Shown here: one piece after another, positions 27,453 through 35,218 of the stretch
Position numbering within the stretch: position 1 is the first letter of the stretch
How the letters are laid out: each line of letters opens with the position of its first letter
Source: Paludibacter jiangxiensis
GTDB taxonomy: Bacteria; Bacteroidota; Bacteroidia; Bacteroidales; Paludibacteraceae
Assembly: GCF_001618385.1 (NCBI RefSeq)
Contig: NZ_BDCR01000001.1
Coordinates: 1,116,001 to 1,180,000, forward strand
DNA length: 64,000 nucleotides
Reading direction: 5' to 3'
Position numbers and translations under genes: made by a program
Notes under the pieces: generated by a model
What the model was told of the DNA's origin: nothing
The model's input: only the letters and a program-made list of their open reading frames with translations
Databases searched by the model: none

Positions 27453-27482
27453 TTTGTACTTGGAAAATTTAGCGTACTTTTG
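27453..27482 (+). promoter_or_regulatory. Promoter of the rplM-rpsI(-rpsB-tsf) unit
   Basis: TTTG at 27453-27456 and TACTTTTG at 27475-27482, spacer 18 nt, match the Bacteroidota consensus. Transcription would start near 27489, leaving a leader of about 178 nt before rplM. A small inverted repeat (GTGTC-T-GACAC, 27422-27432) lies just upstream. Confidence 0.7.
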
Positions 27483-27489
27483 CAGTCCG

Positions 27490-27666
27490 AATTATTATCC
27501 CGTGAAGGAAAAAGTGTGCAGAGTTGTTAATGGGGTGAAATCAAACGGATTAGCCTACGGTTGAGAAGTAGCTTTTAATGGCTGTGCACGAAGTTATTAT
27601 TCAAAAATTAATCATCACGCCCTTTTTTCGTATGGTGAACGAAAAACCGGCGTACAAATTATTCGT
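27490..27666 (+). promoter_or_regulatory. Structured 5' leader of rplM, possible ribosomal-protein autoregulatory element
   Basis: Non-coding stretch of about 177 nt between the predicted start site and rplM. Visible pairings are GTGTGCAG (27514-27521) with CTGTGCAC (27582-27589), two G:U pairs, enclosing about 60 nt, and a hairpin TTTTTCGT/ACGAAAAA (27624-27631 with 27639-27646) just before the gene. Ribosomal-protein operons are often controlled by such leaders binding the encoded protein, here uL13 or uS9. The regulatory role is inferred. Confidence 0.5.
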
Positions 27667-28122
27667 ATGAATACTTTAAGTTATAAAACCATCTCTGCCA
27701 ACAAGGCAACTGTTCAGAAAGAATGGGTGGTAGTTGACGCTACCGATTTGGTATTGGGACGTATGGGTTCGAAGGTTGCAAAACTTCTTCGTGGCAAATA
27801 TAAACCCAGTTATACTCCGCACGTGGATTGCGGCGACAATGTGATTGTGATTAATGCCGAAAAAGTGCAATTGACGGGAAATAAATGGAATGACCGCGTT
27901 TACTTGCGCTATACTGGTTATCCCGGCGGCCAACGCGAAATCACTCCTGCTAAATTGATGGCAAAAAGTCCGGACAAACTGATCCGTAAAGTGGTAAAAG
28001 GTATGCTTCCTAAGAACCGTCTTGGTGCTCAGTTGTTGCGTAACCTGCACGTTTATGCTGGTGCCGAACACCCACACGAAGCACAACAACCCAAAGTTAT
28101 TGATTTAAACTCACTTAAATAA
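27667..28122 (+). CDS. rplM: 50S ribosomal protein uL13
   Basis: 151-aa large-subunit protein needed early in 50S assembly. Family blocks: WVVVDATDLVLGRMGSKVAKLLRGK, YTPHVDCGDNVIVINAEKV, and the signature MLPKNRLGAQLLRNLHVY. The usual partner rpsI starts 5 nt after its stop. Confidence 0.98.
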   Translation: MNTLSYKTISANKATVQKEWVVVDATDLVLGRMGSKVAKLLRGKYKPSYTPHVDCGDNVIVINAEKVQLTGNKWNDRVYLRYTGYPGGQREITPAKLMAKSPDKLIRKVVKGMLPKNRLGAQLLRNLHVYAGAEHPHEAQQPKVIDLNSLK

Positions 28123-28127
28123 GAGAT

Positions 28128-28514
28128 ATGGAAATAGTAAATGCCATAGGAAGAAGAAAAGCTGCTGTTGCACGCGTTTTCGTTACCCCGGGAAAAGGTG
28201 AAATCACCGTAAACAAGCGTGAGCTTGGCGTATATTTCCCATCGAGCATTCTTCAATATGTTGTGAAACAGCCTTTGACAAAACTTGGCGTTGCCGAACA
28301 ATACGATATCAAGGTAAATCTTGACGGTGGCGGTTTCAAAGGTCAGGCTGAAGCGCTGCGTATGGCTATTGCTCGTGCATTAGTAAAGATCGATGCAGCA
28401 AACAAACCTGCTTTGAAAGCAGAAGGCTTCATGACCCGTGACCCACGCGAAGTGGAACGTAAAAAACCGGGTCGTCCTAAAGCACGTAAGAGATTCCAGT
28501 TCAGCAAACGTTAA
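28128..28514 (+). CDS. rpsI: 30S ribosomal protein uS9
   Basis: 128-aa small-subunit protein whose C-terminal tail reaches the P-site tRNA. N-terminal AIGRRKAAVARVFVTPGKG and C-terminal basic tail KKPGRPKARKRFQFSKR are diagnostic, with the terminal SKR conserved. Follows rplM directly and is followed by a structured intercistronic region before rpsB. Confidence 0.98.
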   Translation: MEIVNAIGRRKAAVARVFVTPGKGEITVNKRELGVYFPSSILQYVVKQPLTKLGVAEQYDIKVNLDGGGFKGQAEALRMAIARALVKIDAANKPALKAEGFMTRDPREVERKKPGRPKARKRFQFSKR

Positions 28515-28677
28515 TATTGCCAATGGTTGGGTGGTTTCACCCGACCGGCTATTATTCGTTACTGGCGGATCTATACGAAGTTTAGTATCTAAACCGGAAA
28601 GACTTTCCTTCCAGTCTTATGGGAAACTACTTGCCGGTTGAGTACCTCAGAATGTAAACTTATTAAAAAACAAAAAA
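28515..28677 (+). promoter_or_regulatory. Structured rpsI-rpsB intercistronic leader, possible uS2 autoregulatory element
   Basis: 163 nt without a gene. Pairings seen: hairpin GGTTGGGTG (28525-28533) with CACCCGACC (28538-28546), loop GTTT. AACCGG (28592-28597) with CCGGTT (28634-28639) encloses AAGACT/AGTCTT (28599-28604 with 28613-28618). ACCGGC at 28544-28549 can instead pair with GCCGGT at 28633-28638, so two mutually exclusive folds exist. uS2 is known to autoregulate rpsB-tsf in gammaproteobacteria through a leader; the role here is inferred. Confidence 0.5.
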
Positions 28678-29514
28678 ATGCCTACAACAAAATTCGAAGA
28701 CTTATTGGAAGCAGGTTGCCACTTTGGTCACCTCAAACGTAAATGGAATCCTGCAATGGCTCCCTACATTTTCATGGAGAGCAACGGAATCCACATCATT
28801 GATTTGCACAAAACAGCCGTTAAAATTGACGAAGCTGCTGCTGCTCTGAAACAAATTGCAAAATCAGGCCGTAAAATCTTGTTCGTTGCAACAAAAAAAC
28901 AGGCTAAAGAAGTAGTCGCTGAAGCTGCTCAGGCAATCAGTATGCCTTACGTTACAGAACGCTGGCCGGGTGGTATGTTGACAAACTTCCCAACAATCCG
29001 TAAAGCGATCAAAAAAATGGGTACCATTGACAAAATGGCAACTGACGGAACTTTCGATAATCTTTCGAAACGCGAAAAATTGCAAATCACACGCCAACGC
29101 GCTAAACTTGAAAAGAACCTTGGTAGTATTGCCGACCTCGTTCGCATGCCATCGGCTCTGTTCGTAGTTGACGTATTGAAAGAACAAATCGCTGTTCGTG
29201 AAGCAAAACGTTTGGGTATTCCTGTTTTCGGTATTGTTGATACCAACTCAAATCCTGGTGAAATCGACTTCGTGATCCCGGCTAATGATGATGCTACAAA
29301 ATCTATTGATATCATCCTCAAAGCTATGGTTGCTGCAGTTCAGGAAGGTTTGCAGGAATTGAAAATCGAAAAGGTAGAAGCTGAAAACGCTGAAGAACCT
29401 CAAACTCACGACAAACGAGTTCGCGGCGCTAAAAAAGTTCGTATTCACAAAGAAGATGAAGTTGCTTTGAATGCCAAGGTAGCTGACAAATTTTTGAAAA
29501 ATACTGAAGAATAA
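28678..29514 (+). CDS. rpsB: 30S ribosomal protein uS2
   Basis: 278-aa small-subunit protein on the back of the 30S. Diagnostic blocks: LLEAGCHFGHLKRKWNPAM, TERWPGGMLTNFPTIRK, and GIPVFGIVDTNSNPGEIDFVIPANDD. The last 55 residues form a charged extension typical of Bacteroidota. Followed by tsf, the usual neighbour, after 139 nt. Confidence 0.98.
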   Translation: MPTTKFEDLLEAGCHFGHLKRKWNPAMAPYIFMESNGIHIIDLHKTAVKIDEAAAALKQIAKSGRKILFVATKKQAKEVVAEAAQAISMPYVTERWPGGMLTNFPTIRKAIKKMGTIDKMATDGTFDNLSKREKLQITRQRAKLEKNLGSIADLVRMPSALFVVDVLKEQIAVREAKRLGIPVFGIVDTNSNPGEIDFVIPANDDATKSIDIILKAMVAAVQEGLQELKIEKVEAENAEEPQTHDKRVRGAKKVRIHKEDEVALNAKVADKFLKNTEE

Positions 29515-29653
29515 TATTCGGACTTAGTATAAAAGATGCGTTACTGACTTGGGATTTTCTTAGGTTCGTGGCGCATTTTTTTAGTTTAAGGTTCAATCTT
29601 GAACTTTGAGCAAGAAACAAAATCAAATATAAATCACTTAAAATAAAAATATT

Positions 29654-30652
29654 ATGGCAGTAACAATGGCAGAAATCTCGAAATTGCGTACCATGACCGG
29701 TGCCGGTATGATGGACTGTAAGAATGCTTTGACAGAAGCAAACGGCGATTTCGATGCAGCAGTTGAAATTATTCGTAAAAAAGGTCAGGCTGTCGCTGCA
29801 AAACGTAGCGATCGCGAAGCTTCTGAAGGTTGTGTTTTGGCAGGAACAAACGGTGGCTTTGCCGCTACTTTGGCTCTGAAATGCGAAACTGACTTCGTTG
29901 CTAAAAATGCTGACTTCGTTGCTTTGACACAAGCGATTCTCAACAAAGCGCTGGAAGCAAAACCTAAAACTCAAGACGAATTGTTGGCGTTGACTATTGA
30001 TGGTCGTTCTATCGCTGAGCACATTACCGAACGTACCGGTATCACTGGCGAAAAAACAGAATTGGATTATTATGAATTTGTAGAAGGTGGAACAGTAACA
30101 ACTTACATCCATCCGGGTAACAAATTGGCTACTATCGTTGCTTTTGCAGAAAAAGATGCTGAATACGAAACCATGCATGGTATCGCAATGCATATCGCAG
30201 CAATGTCACCAGTGGCTATCGATGAATCTGCTGTGCCTCAAAAGGTAAAAGATAACGAATTAGCTGTAGCTATCGAAAAAACCAAAAACGAACTTGTTGC
30301 AAAAGAAGTTGAAGTTGCTTTGAAAAAAGCAGGCATCAACCCTGCTCATGTTGATAGCGAAGACCACATTGAATCGAATATGGCAAAAGGCTGGATCTCT
30401 GCAGAAGACGCAGCAAAAGCCCGCGAAATTAAGACAACGGTAGCAGCAGAAAAATCAGCAACTCTGCCAGAACAGAAAGTAAACAATATTGCTGCTGGAC
30501 GTATGGCTAAATTCTTCAAAGAATATACCCTTGTAGAACAAAAATACGAAGGTGGTGGCGAAGAAGCCGGAAAAATCACTGTAAAAGAACTGCTTGCTAA
30601 AAAACAGTTAACCTGCGTTGCATTCAAACGTGTAACTTTGAACCAGGAATAA
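29654..30652 (+). CDS. tsf: Elongation factor Ts
   Basis: Nucleotide-exchange factor that regenerates EF-Tu-GTP. The N-terminal UBA-like domain has LRTMTGAGMMDCKNALTEANGDFDAAVEIIRKKG with the signature motif, and the core has CETDFVAKN. It is 332 aa, longer than the 283 aa of E. coli, the extra length lying in the C-terminal half as in other Bacteroidota. Last gene of the cluster, with a terminator 23 nt downstream. Confidence 0.98.
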   Translation: MAVTMAEISKLRTMTGAGMMDCKNALTEANGDFDAAVEIIRKKGQAVAAKRSDREASEGCVLAGTNGGFAATLALKCETDFVAKNADFVALTQAILNKALEAKPKTQDELLALTIDGRSIAEHITERTGITGEKTELDYYEFVEGGTVTTYIHPGNKLATIVAFAEKDAEYETMHGIAMHIAAMSPVAIDESAVPQKVKDNELAVAIEKTKNELVAKEVEVALKKAGINPAHVDSEDHIESNMAKGWISAEDAAKAREIKTTVAAEKSATLPEQKVNNIAAGRMAKFFKEYTLVEQKYEGGGEEAGKITVKELLAKKQLTCVAFKRVTLNQE

Positions 30653-30675
30653 TTGTTTCAACTAATTAAATACGA

Positions 30676-30708
30676 ACAGCCGGTCTTATTAAGGCCGGCT
30701 GTTTTTTT
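30676..30708 (+). terminator. Rho-independent terminator after tsf
   Basis: A 10-bp stem (ACAGCCGGTC 30676-30685 with GGCCGGCTGT 30693-30702, one G:T pair) with a 7-nt loop is followed by a run of seven T. A TACCTTTG -7-like box begins 2 nt later (30710-30717). Confidence 0.92.
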
Positions 30709-30709
30709 G

Positions 30710-30717
30710 TACCTTTG
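30710..30717 (+). promoter_or_regulatory. -7 box for the gamma carbonic anhydrase gene
   Basis: TACCTTTG fits TAnnTTTG and abuts the tsf terminator, about 94 nt before the next start codon. The -33 region would fall in the terminator loop and is a poor match. Confidence 0.4.
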
Positions 30718-30777
30718 TGGAAGTGATTTTTAAGACCGAAAGATTGATGTTCTGTCTGTTAATCGGTAAATTGTAAC

Positions 30778-30793
30778 CCCGATAGCTATCGGG
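30778..30793. repeat. 16-bp perfect palindrome CCCGATAGCTATCGGG
   Basis: The two 8-nt halves are exact complements with no spacer, 17 nt before a start codon. It may be an operator, a palindromic dispersed repeat or an RNA hairpin in the leader. It occurs once in this window. Confidence 0.8.
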
Positions 30794-30810
30794 ATAAATC
30801 GTAAATAGAA

Positions 30811-31332
30811 ATGGCTATTATAAAGTCTGTCAGAGGATTTACTCCAAAAATAGGGAAAGATTGTTTTATTGCAGATAATGCAGTGATTGTAGGTGATGTG
30901 GAAATTGGCGACGGTTGCAGCATTTGGTTTGGTGCCGTTATCCGTGGCGATGTCAACTCTATCCGTATCGGCAACCATGTCAATATTCAGGATGGCGCTG
31001 TATTGCATACCTTGTACGAAAAGTCGACTATCGAGCTGGGAGACTACGTTTCAGTAGGACACAATGTCACTATTCACGGGGCAAAAGTAAACGACTATGC
31101 ACTGGTGGGAATGGGATCAACGGTGCTCGACCATGCGGTTGTAGGCGAAGGTGCCATCGTGGCAGCCGGTGCATTGGTTCTCAGTAAAACCCAGATTGAA
31201 CCGAACACGATATGGGCCGGTGTTCCGGCTAAGTTCGTAAAGCAAATGGACGAAAAGCAATCGAAAGAGATCAACCAGCGCATTGCACATAATTACGAGA
31301 TGTACGCCGGTTGGTATAAGGAAAACGATTAA
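30811..31332 (+). CDS. Gamma carbonic anhydrase-like hexapeptide protein
   Basis: 173-aa left-handed beta-helix protein of the gamma-CA/YrdA/PaaY group, predicted trimer with metal between subunits. The motif order is that of the family: GDVEIGDGCSIWFGAVIRGD, NHVNIQDGAVLH (His), and VGHNVTIHGA (two His as metal ligands). The three histidines are present, so metal binding is likely; catalytic carbonic anhydrase activity varies in the family. The stop codon overlaps that of the convergent mlaE gene. Confidence 0.9.
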   Translation: MAIIKSVRGFTPKIGKDCFIADNAVIVGDVEIGDGCSIWFGAVIRGDVNSIRIGNHVNIQDGAVLHTLYEKSTIELGDYVSVGHNVTIHGAKVNDYALVGMGSTVLDHAVVGEGAIVAAGALVLSKTQIEPNTIWAGVPAKFVKQMDEKQSKEINQRIAHNYEMYAGWYKEND

Positions 31333-32069
31333 GCCAGCATGATGTTTGTTATCAGGATGTTGAAAAGCAGAATGATAACGCTGCTGTGAACAACGGCATT
31401 GGTACTGGCCACACCCACGTCAAGTGCCCCTCCGTAGGCATAATATCCGTAATAAGAAGATACAGAGGTGATAATGTAGGCAAAAAAGAGTGACTTCGTC
31501 AGCGAGTAAGTGACGTAGAACGGATTAAAAGCATACTGTATTCCGTAAACAAAATCGGAGACGGTAATTATATTCGAAAACATGCCTACGCCGTATCCAC
31601 CCAAAATGCCTAGCGCCATGCTGAAAATAACCAAAAAAGGCATCATCAGAACAAAAGCAACTATTTTGGGTAATATCAGGTAGTTGGCCGAATTGACACC
31701 CATTATCTCGAGCGCATCGATTTGTTCGGTAATACGCATGGTTCCGATCTCGGAAGCAATATTCGATCCCACTTTACCGGCAAGAATCAGGCAGAGAATA
31801 GTGGATGAAAATTCCAGTAAGAGCGTATCGCGGGTTACCAATCCGGTAGAGTATCGTGGAAGAAGTGGATTAGAAGTGTTCAGTTTTGTTTGAATTGTCA
31901 TAATCGCCCCGATGAATATGGAGATAATCACAACAATGCCCAGTGAACGCAAGCCCAGTTTTTCCATTTCCAATGGTAGTTGACGGAAAAACATGCGCCA
32001 GTTGTCCGGACGGGTAAAAACTTTCGTCATCAAAAGACAATACTTGCCAATTTGTTGAAATAACTTCAT
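31329..32069 (-). CDS. mlaE: MlaE-type ABC permease (phospholipid transport)
   Basis: 246-aa inner-membrane permease of the MlaE/YrbE family, which with ATPase MlaF and an MCE protein moves phospholipids between inner and outer membranes. Family features: EIGTMRITEQIDALEIMGVNSANYLILPKIVAFVLMMPFL in the middle, and five hydrophobic segments. Neither the ATPase nor the MCE gene is next to it: its downstream neighbour is a convergent gene sharing 4 bp, and dnaG diverges upstream. A TATCTTTG box (complement of 32092-32099) lies 23 nt before the start. Confidence 0.92.
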   Translation of the reverse strand: MKLFQQIGKYCLLMTKVFTRPDNWRMFFRQLPLEMEKLGLRSLGIVVIISIFIGAIMTIQTKLNTSNPLLPRYSTGLVTRDTLLLEFSSTILCLILAGKVGSNIASEIGTMRITEQIDALEIMGVNSANYLILPKIVAFVLMMPFLVIFSMALGILGGYGVGMFSNIITVSDFVYGIQYAFNPFYVTYSLTKSLFFAYIITSVSSYYGYYAYGGALDVGVASTNAVVHSSVIILLFNILITNIMLA

Positions 32070-32186
32070 TCAGATATAAATTTATACAGTGCAAAGATAA
32101 AGAAAAAATCCGGTTTGAGGGGATTCTGATTGGAGTTGCCGGAACTTCTGGTTTCCCACAATAACGATATAACGCTATAAAATCGC

Positions 32187-32194
32187 TATCTTTG
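32187..32194 (+). promoter_or_regulatory. -7 box for dnaG
   Basis: TATCTTTG matches TAnnTTTG and lies 29 nt before the dnaG ATG. No clear -33 TTTG is seen. Confidence 0.5.
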
Positions 32195-32223
32195 TAAGCT
32201 TCTCCGTTTCGTTCAGACAAACA

Positions 32224-34200
32224 ATGATAGACCAAATTACTGTAGACAAAATTATAAATGCTGCCCAGATTGTTGAGGTGGTATCTGATTTCGTGACCTT
32301 GCGTAAACGTGGGGTTAACTACCTCGGTTTGTGTCCGTTTCATGACGAAAGAACGCCTTCGTTTAGTGTTTCTCCGGCCAAAGGTATTTGCAAATGTTTC
32401 AGTTGTGGTAAGGGTGGCAATGCGGTCAACTTTATCATGGAGCATGAGCAGTTATCGTACTATGAGGCGCTGAAATATCTGGCAAAGAAATACCATATCG
32501 AGGTGATCGAGAAGGAGCTTTCAGCCGAAGAGATTGCTCAGAAGAACGACCGTGAGAGTATGCTGGCGCTCAATAAGTATGCTCAGGGATATTTCTCTAA
32601 CATTTTGCATCATTCACCTGAAGGCAAAAACGTGGGGATGACATATTTTCATGAACGTGGCTTTAGGGAAGATATCATCAAAAAGTTCCAGCTCGGGTAT
32701 AGCCTCGACCAGCGGGATGCTTTTTCGGCAGAGGCTTTGGGCAAAGGCTACAAGAAAGAGTTTCTGGTTAAGACAGGATTGTCAATAGAGCGGGACGGTG
32801 GCAAAATATACGACCGCTTTTGGGGCAGGGTGATGTTTCCGGTTCATACACTTTCGGGGAATGTCATCGCTTTTGGAGGACGTATTCTCAAGAAAGACGA
32901 GAAGGCAGCCAAGTATGTCAATTCGCCGGAATCGGAGATTTATCATAAGAGCAACGAGCTGTACGGTATATTTTTTGCCAAGCAGTCGATTGTAAAGCAC
33001 GACCGCTGTTTCCTGGTGGAAGGCTATACCGACGTGATTTCGATGCACCAGTCGGGCGTGGAGAATGTGGTGGCATCCTCGGGTACTTCATTGACAAAGG
33101 GGCAAATCCGCATGATTCATCGTTTCACAGAAAACGTGACGGTGATTTACGACGGCGACGCAGCTGGTATCAAAGCCTCAATTCGTGGTATTGACATGCT
33201 GCTTGAAGAGGGATTGAATATCAAAGTAGTGCTTTTGCCTCCCGGCGAAGACCCCGATTCGTTTGCCAAAAGCCAGAATGCTTCCGATTTTATCGCTTAC
33301 ATAGATGCTCATCAGTCCGACTTTATTCGTTTTAAGACCGGACTTCTGCTTGAAGAGGCAGGAAAAGATCCAATTAAACGTGCTGCACTGATCGGTGATT
33401 TGGTGCGCAGTATTGCCATCATTCCCAGCAGCATTATCCGTTCGGTATATGTAAAGGAATGTAGCAGCCTGCTTGATGTGGACGAGAAACTGCTTATCGC
33501 CGAGATCGACAAGGTTCATCTTGCGAAGCATGAGCGTGAAGCGGCCGCACCTGTGCGTGCTAATTCAACATTATCTTCTTCTCCGGAAGCAGAGTCAATG
33601 CCAAATACGGGCAAAGAGGCTCAGGAATCGATAAGTTATAAGAATCAGGATGAAGAACGAAACATCATCCGTTATCTGGTGCGCTATGGAGATCAGGTGC
33701 TCTATTATCTGAAGCCGGACGAAGAAAGCGACGAAGTGCCGGTAACAGTAGGGCAGTATGTGCTTGATGAACTTGCGCGGGATAACCTGAAATTTGAACA
33801 TCCGCTCTATGTGAAACTGCTAGAGTTGTTCGAAAACAACGCCTTAAAGCCCGGATTTGTAGCCGAACATTTTTTTGGGCAACATCCGGATCCGCAGGTA
33901 AGCCTCTTGGCAACGGACATGTTGGCTGATAAATACGTGCTCAGTAAGTATCACAGCAAGATGTCGAAGGTCGAAGAAGAATCGGATCGCCTGATAGAAC
34001 TGGTACCTCGTGTGATGTTCGAGTATAAGAATAAATTGCTGTTGGAGACAATGAAAAATAAAATGTCGGAACTGAAAAAGGCCAATGAACAGAATGATAT
34101 TCCGTTGCAAGAGAAGCTGATGCAGGAAATAGGCACCTTGAATATTATTAAGTCGCAGCTGGCCAAAACACTCGGCGAAAGAATTATTCTGAAGCTGTAG
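32224..34200 (+). CDS. dnaG: DNA primase
   Basis: RNA primase that starts Okazaki fragments at the replication fork. The N-terminal CHC2 zinc domain has ligands C37, H40, C58 and C61 (LCPFHDERTPSF, CKCFSCGKGG). The Toprim catalytic domain begins near 262 (CFLVEGYTDVISMHQ). The C-terminal third is a divergent DnaB-binding helical region. 658 aa, normal. The 64 nt after it lead to rsgA. Confidence 0.97.
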   Translation: MIDQITVDKIINAAQIVEVVSDFVTLRKRGVNYLGLCPFHDERTPSFSVSPAKGICKCFSCGKGGNAVNFIMEHEQLSYYEALKYLAKKYHIEVIEKELSAEEIAQKNDRESMLALNKYAQGYFSNILHHSPEGKNVGMTYFHERGFREDIIKKFQLGYSLDQRDAFSAEALGKGYKKEFLVKTGLSIERDGGKIYDRFWGRVMFPVHTLSGNVIAFGGRILKKDEKAAKYVNSPESEIYHKSNELYGIFFAKQSIVKHDRCFLVEGYTDVISMHQSGVENVVASSGTSLTKGQIRMIHRFTENVTVIYDGDAAGIKASIRGIDMLLEEGLNIKVVLLPPGEDPDSFAKSQNASDFIAYIDAHQSDFIRFKTGLLLEEAGKDPIKRAALIGDLVRSIAIIPSSIIRSVYVKECSSLLDVDEKLLIAEIDKVHLAKHEREAAAPVRANSTLSSSPEAESMPNTGKEAQESISYKNQDEERNIIRYLVRYGDQVLYYLKPDEESDEVPVTVGQYVLDELARDNLKFEHPLYVKLLELFENNALKPGFVAEHFFGQHPDPQVSLLATDMLADKYVLSKYHSKMSKVEEESDRLIELVPRVMFEYKNKLLLETMKNKMSELKKANEQNDIPLQEKLMQEIGTLNIIKSQLAKTLGERIILKL

Positions 34201-34264
34201 GAATTTGAGATTTATGTTCTCTATAAAATCGAAAATTGTAAATGATTAAATTGTAAATCGTTTG

Positions 34265-35191
34265 ATGGAAGGATTGGTAATTAAAAGTACGGGCAGTTCG
34301 TATTGGGTACTTCCCGATGACGGATCGGATGTGTTGGAATGTAAGATTAAAGGTACGTTTCGCACAAAAGGTATCCGCACTACCAATCCGGTAGTGGTGG
34401 GCGACAGGGTAGTGGTGGAGGAGAAAGATGGTATTCTTGCGCTGATAACCGGCATTTGCGACCGCAAGAACGTAATTATTCGCCGTGCTTCCAATCTATC
34501 CAAACAGGGCCATATTCTGGCTGCTAATGTCGATCTGGCCGCACTGATCATTACCATTAAGCTTCCCGAAACGTCAACGATTTTTATCGACCGGTTTTTA
34601 GCTGCCGCTGAATCTTACAGAGTTCCTTCCGTGTTGGTTTTCAACAAAACCGATCTATACGGAGAGGACGATCTTCTGTACCTTGATGCTCTGATTGCTT
34701 TGTATGAAAATATCGGCTACAAATGTTTCCGCATTTCGGCTCTGAACCGGGAAGGAATTGAAGAATTGAAATCGGAATTGCAGGGAAAGATTACCCTGCT
34801 TTCGGGGAATTCGGGTGTGGGTAAATCTACGCTTTTGAATGTGTTACAGCCTGATGTGGAGGTGAAAACCGGTGATATTTCGGGGTATCATAACAAGGGG
34901 ATGCATACCACCACATTTTCCGAAATGCTGCCTCTACCCGAAGGTGGCTTTATTATCGACACTCCGGGCATTAAAGGTTTCGGTTTGCTGGAGGTTACTC
35001 CTGAAGAAGCAGGGCACTATTTCCGTGAAATCTTTGAGACTTCCCAAAACTGCAAATTCTACAACTGTACCCATACTCACGAGCCGGGCTGCGCTGTTAT
35101 TGCGGCGGTCGAAGCCCTGGCTATTAATCCTTCACGTTATCATAGCTACCTGAGCATTATCGAAGAAATTACACAGGGGAAGTACCGGTAA
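34265..35191 (+). CDS. rsgA: Small-subunit biogenesis GTPase RsgA
   Basis: Circularly permuted GTPase that acts in late 30S maturation. N-terminal OB domain ([15 protein letters not shown]). The permuted G domain has G4 FNKTD before G1 [12 protein letters not shown] and G3 DTPG. The C-terminal zinc finger has [20 protein letters not shown] 34265 was chosen; a TTG one codon earlier would also be open. 308 aa, normal. The upstream gap ends with the AT-rich word AAATTGTAAAT. Confidence 0.96.
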   Translation: MEGLVIKSTGSSYWVLPDDGSDVLECKIKGTFRTKGIRTTNPVVVGDRVVVEEKDGILALITGICDRKNVIIRRASNLSKQGHILAANVDLAALIITIKLPETSTIFIDRFLAAAESYRVPSVLVFNKTDLYGEDDLLYLDALIALYENIGYKCFRISALNREGIEELKSELQGKITLLSGNSGVGKSTLLNVLQPDVEVKTGDISGYHNKGMHTTTFSEMLPLPEGGFIIDTPGIKGFGLLEVTPEEAGHYFREIFETSQNCKFYNCTHTHEPGCAVIAAVEALAINPSRYHSYLSIIEEITQGKYR

Positions 35192-35218
35192 ACGGAAACT
35201 CCCCAATGCGGTTCTGTA

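Noticed and set aside
29515..29653. Terminator or attenuator between rpsB and tsf
   Set aside because: Only a 5-bp ATGCG/CGCAT pairing with a loop of over 30 nt before a T-run; too weak to report as a terminator.
29429..30193. Open frame of 254 aa on the minus strand across rpsB and tsf
   Set aside because: Cys/Ser/Phe-rich translation without any motif, overlapping two certain genes.
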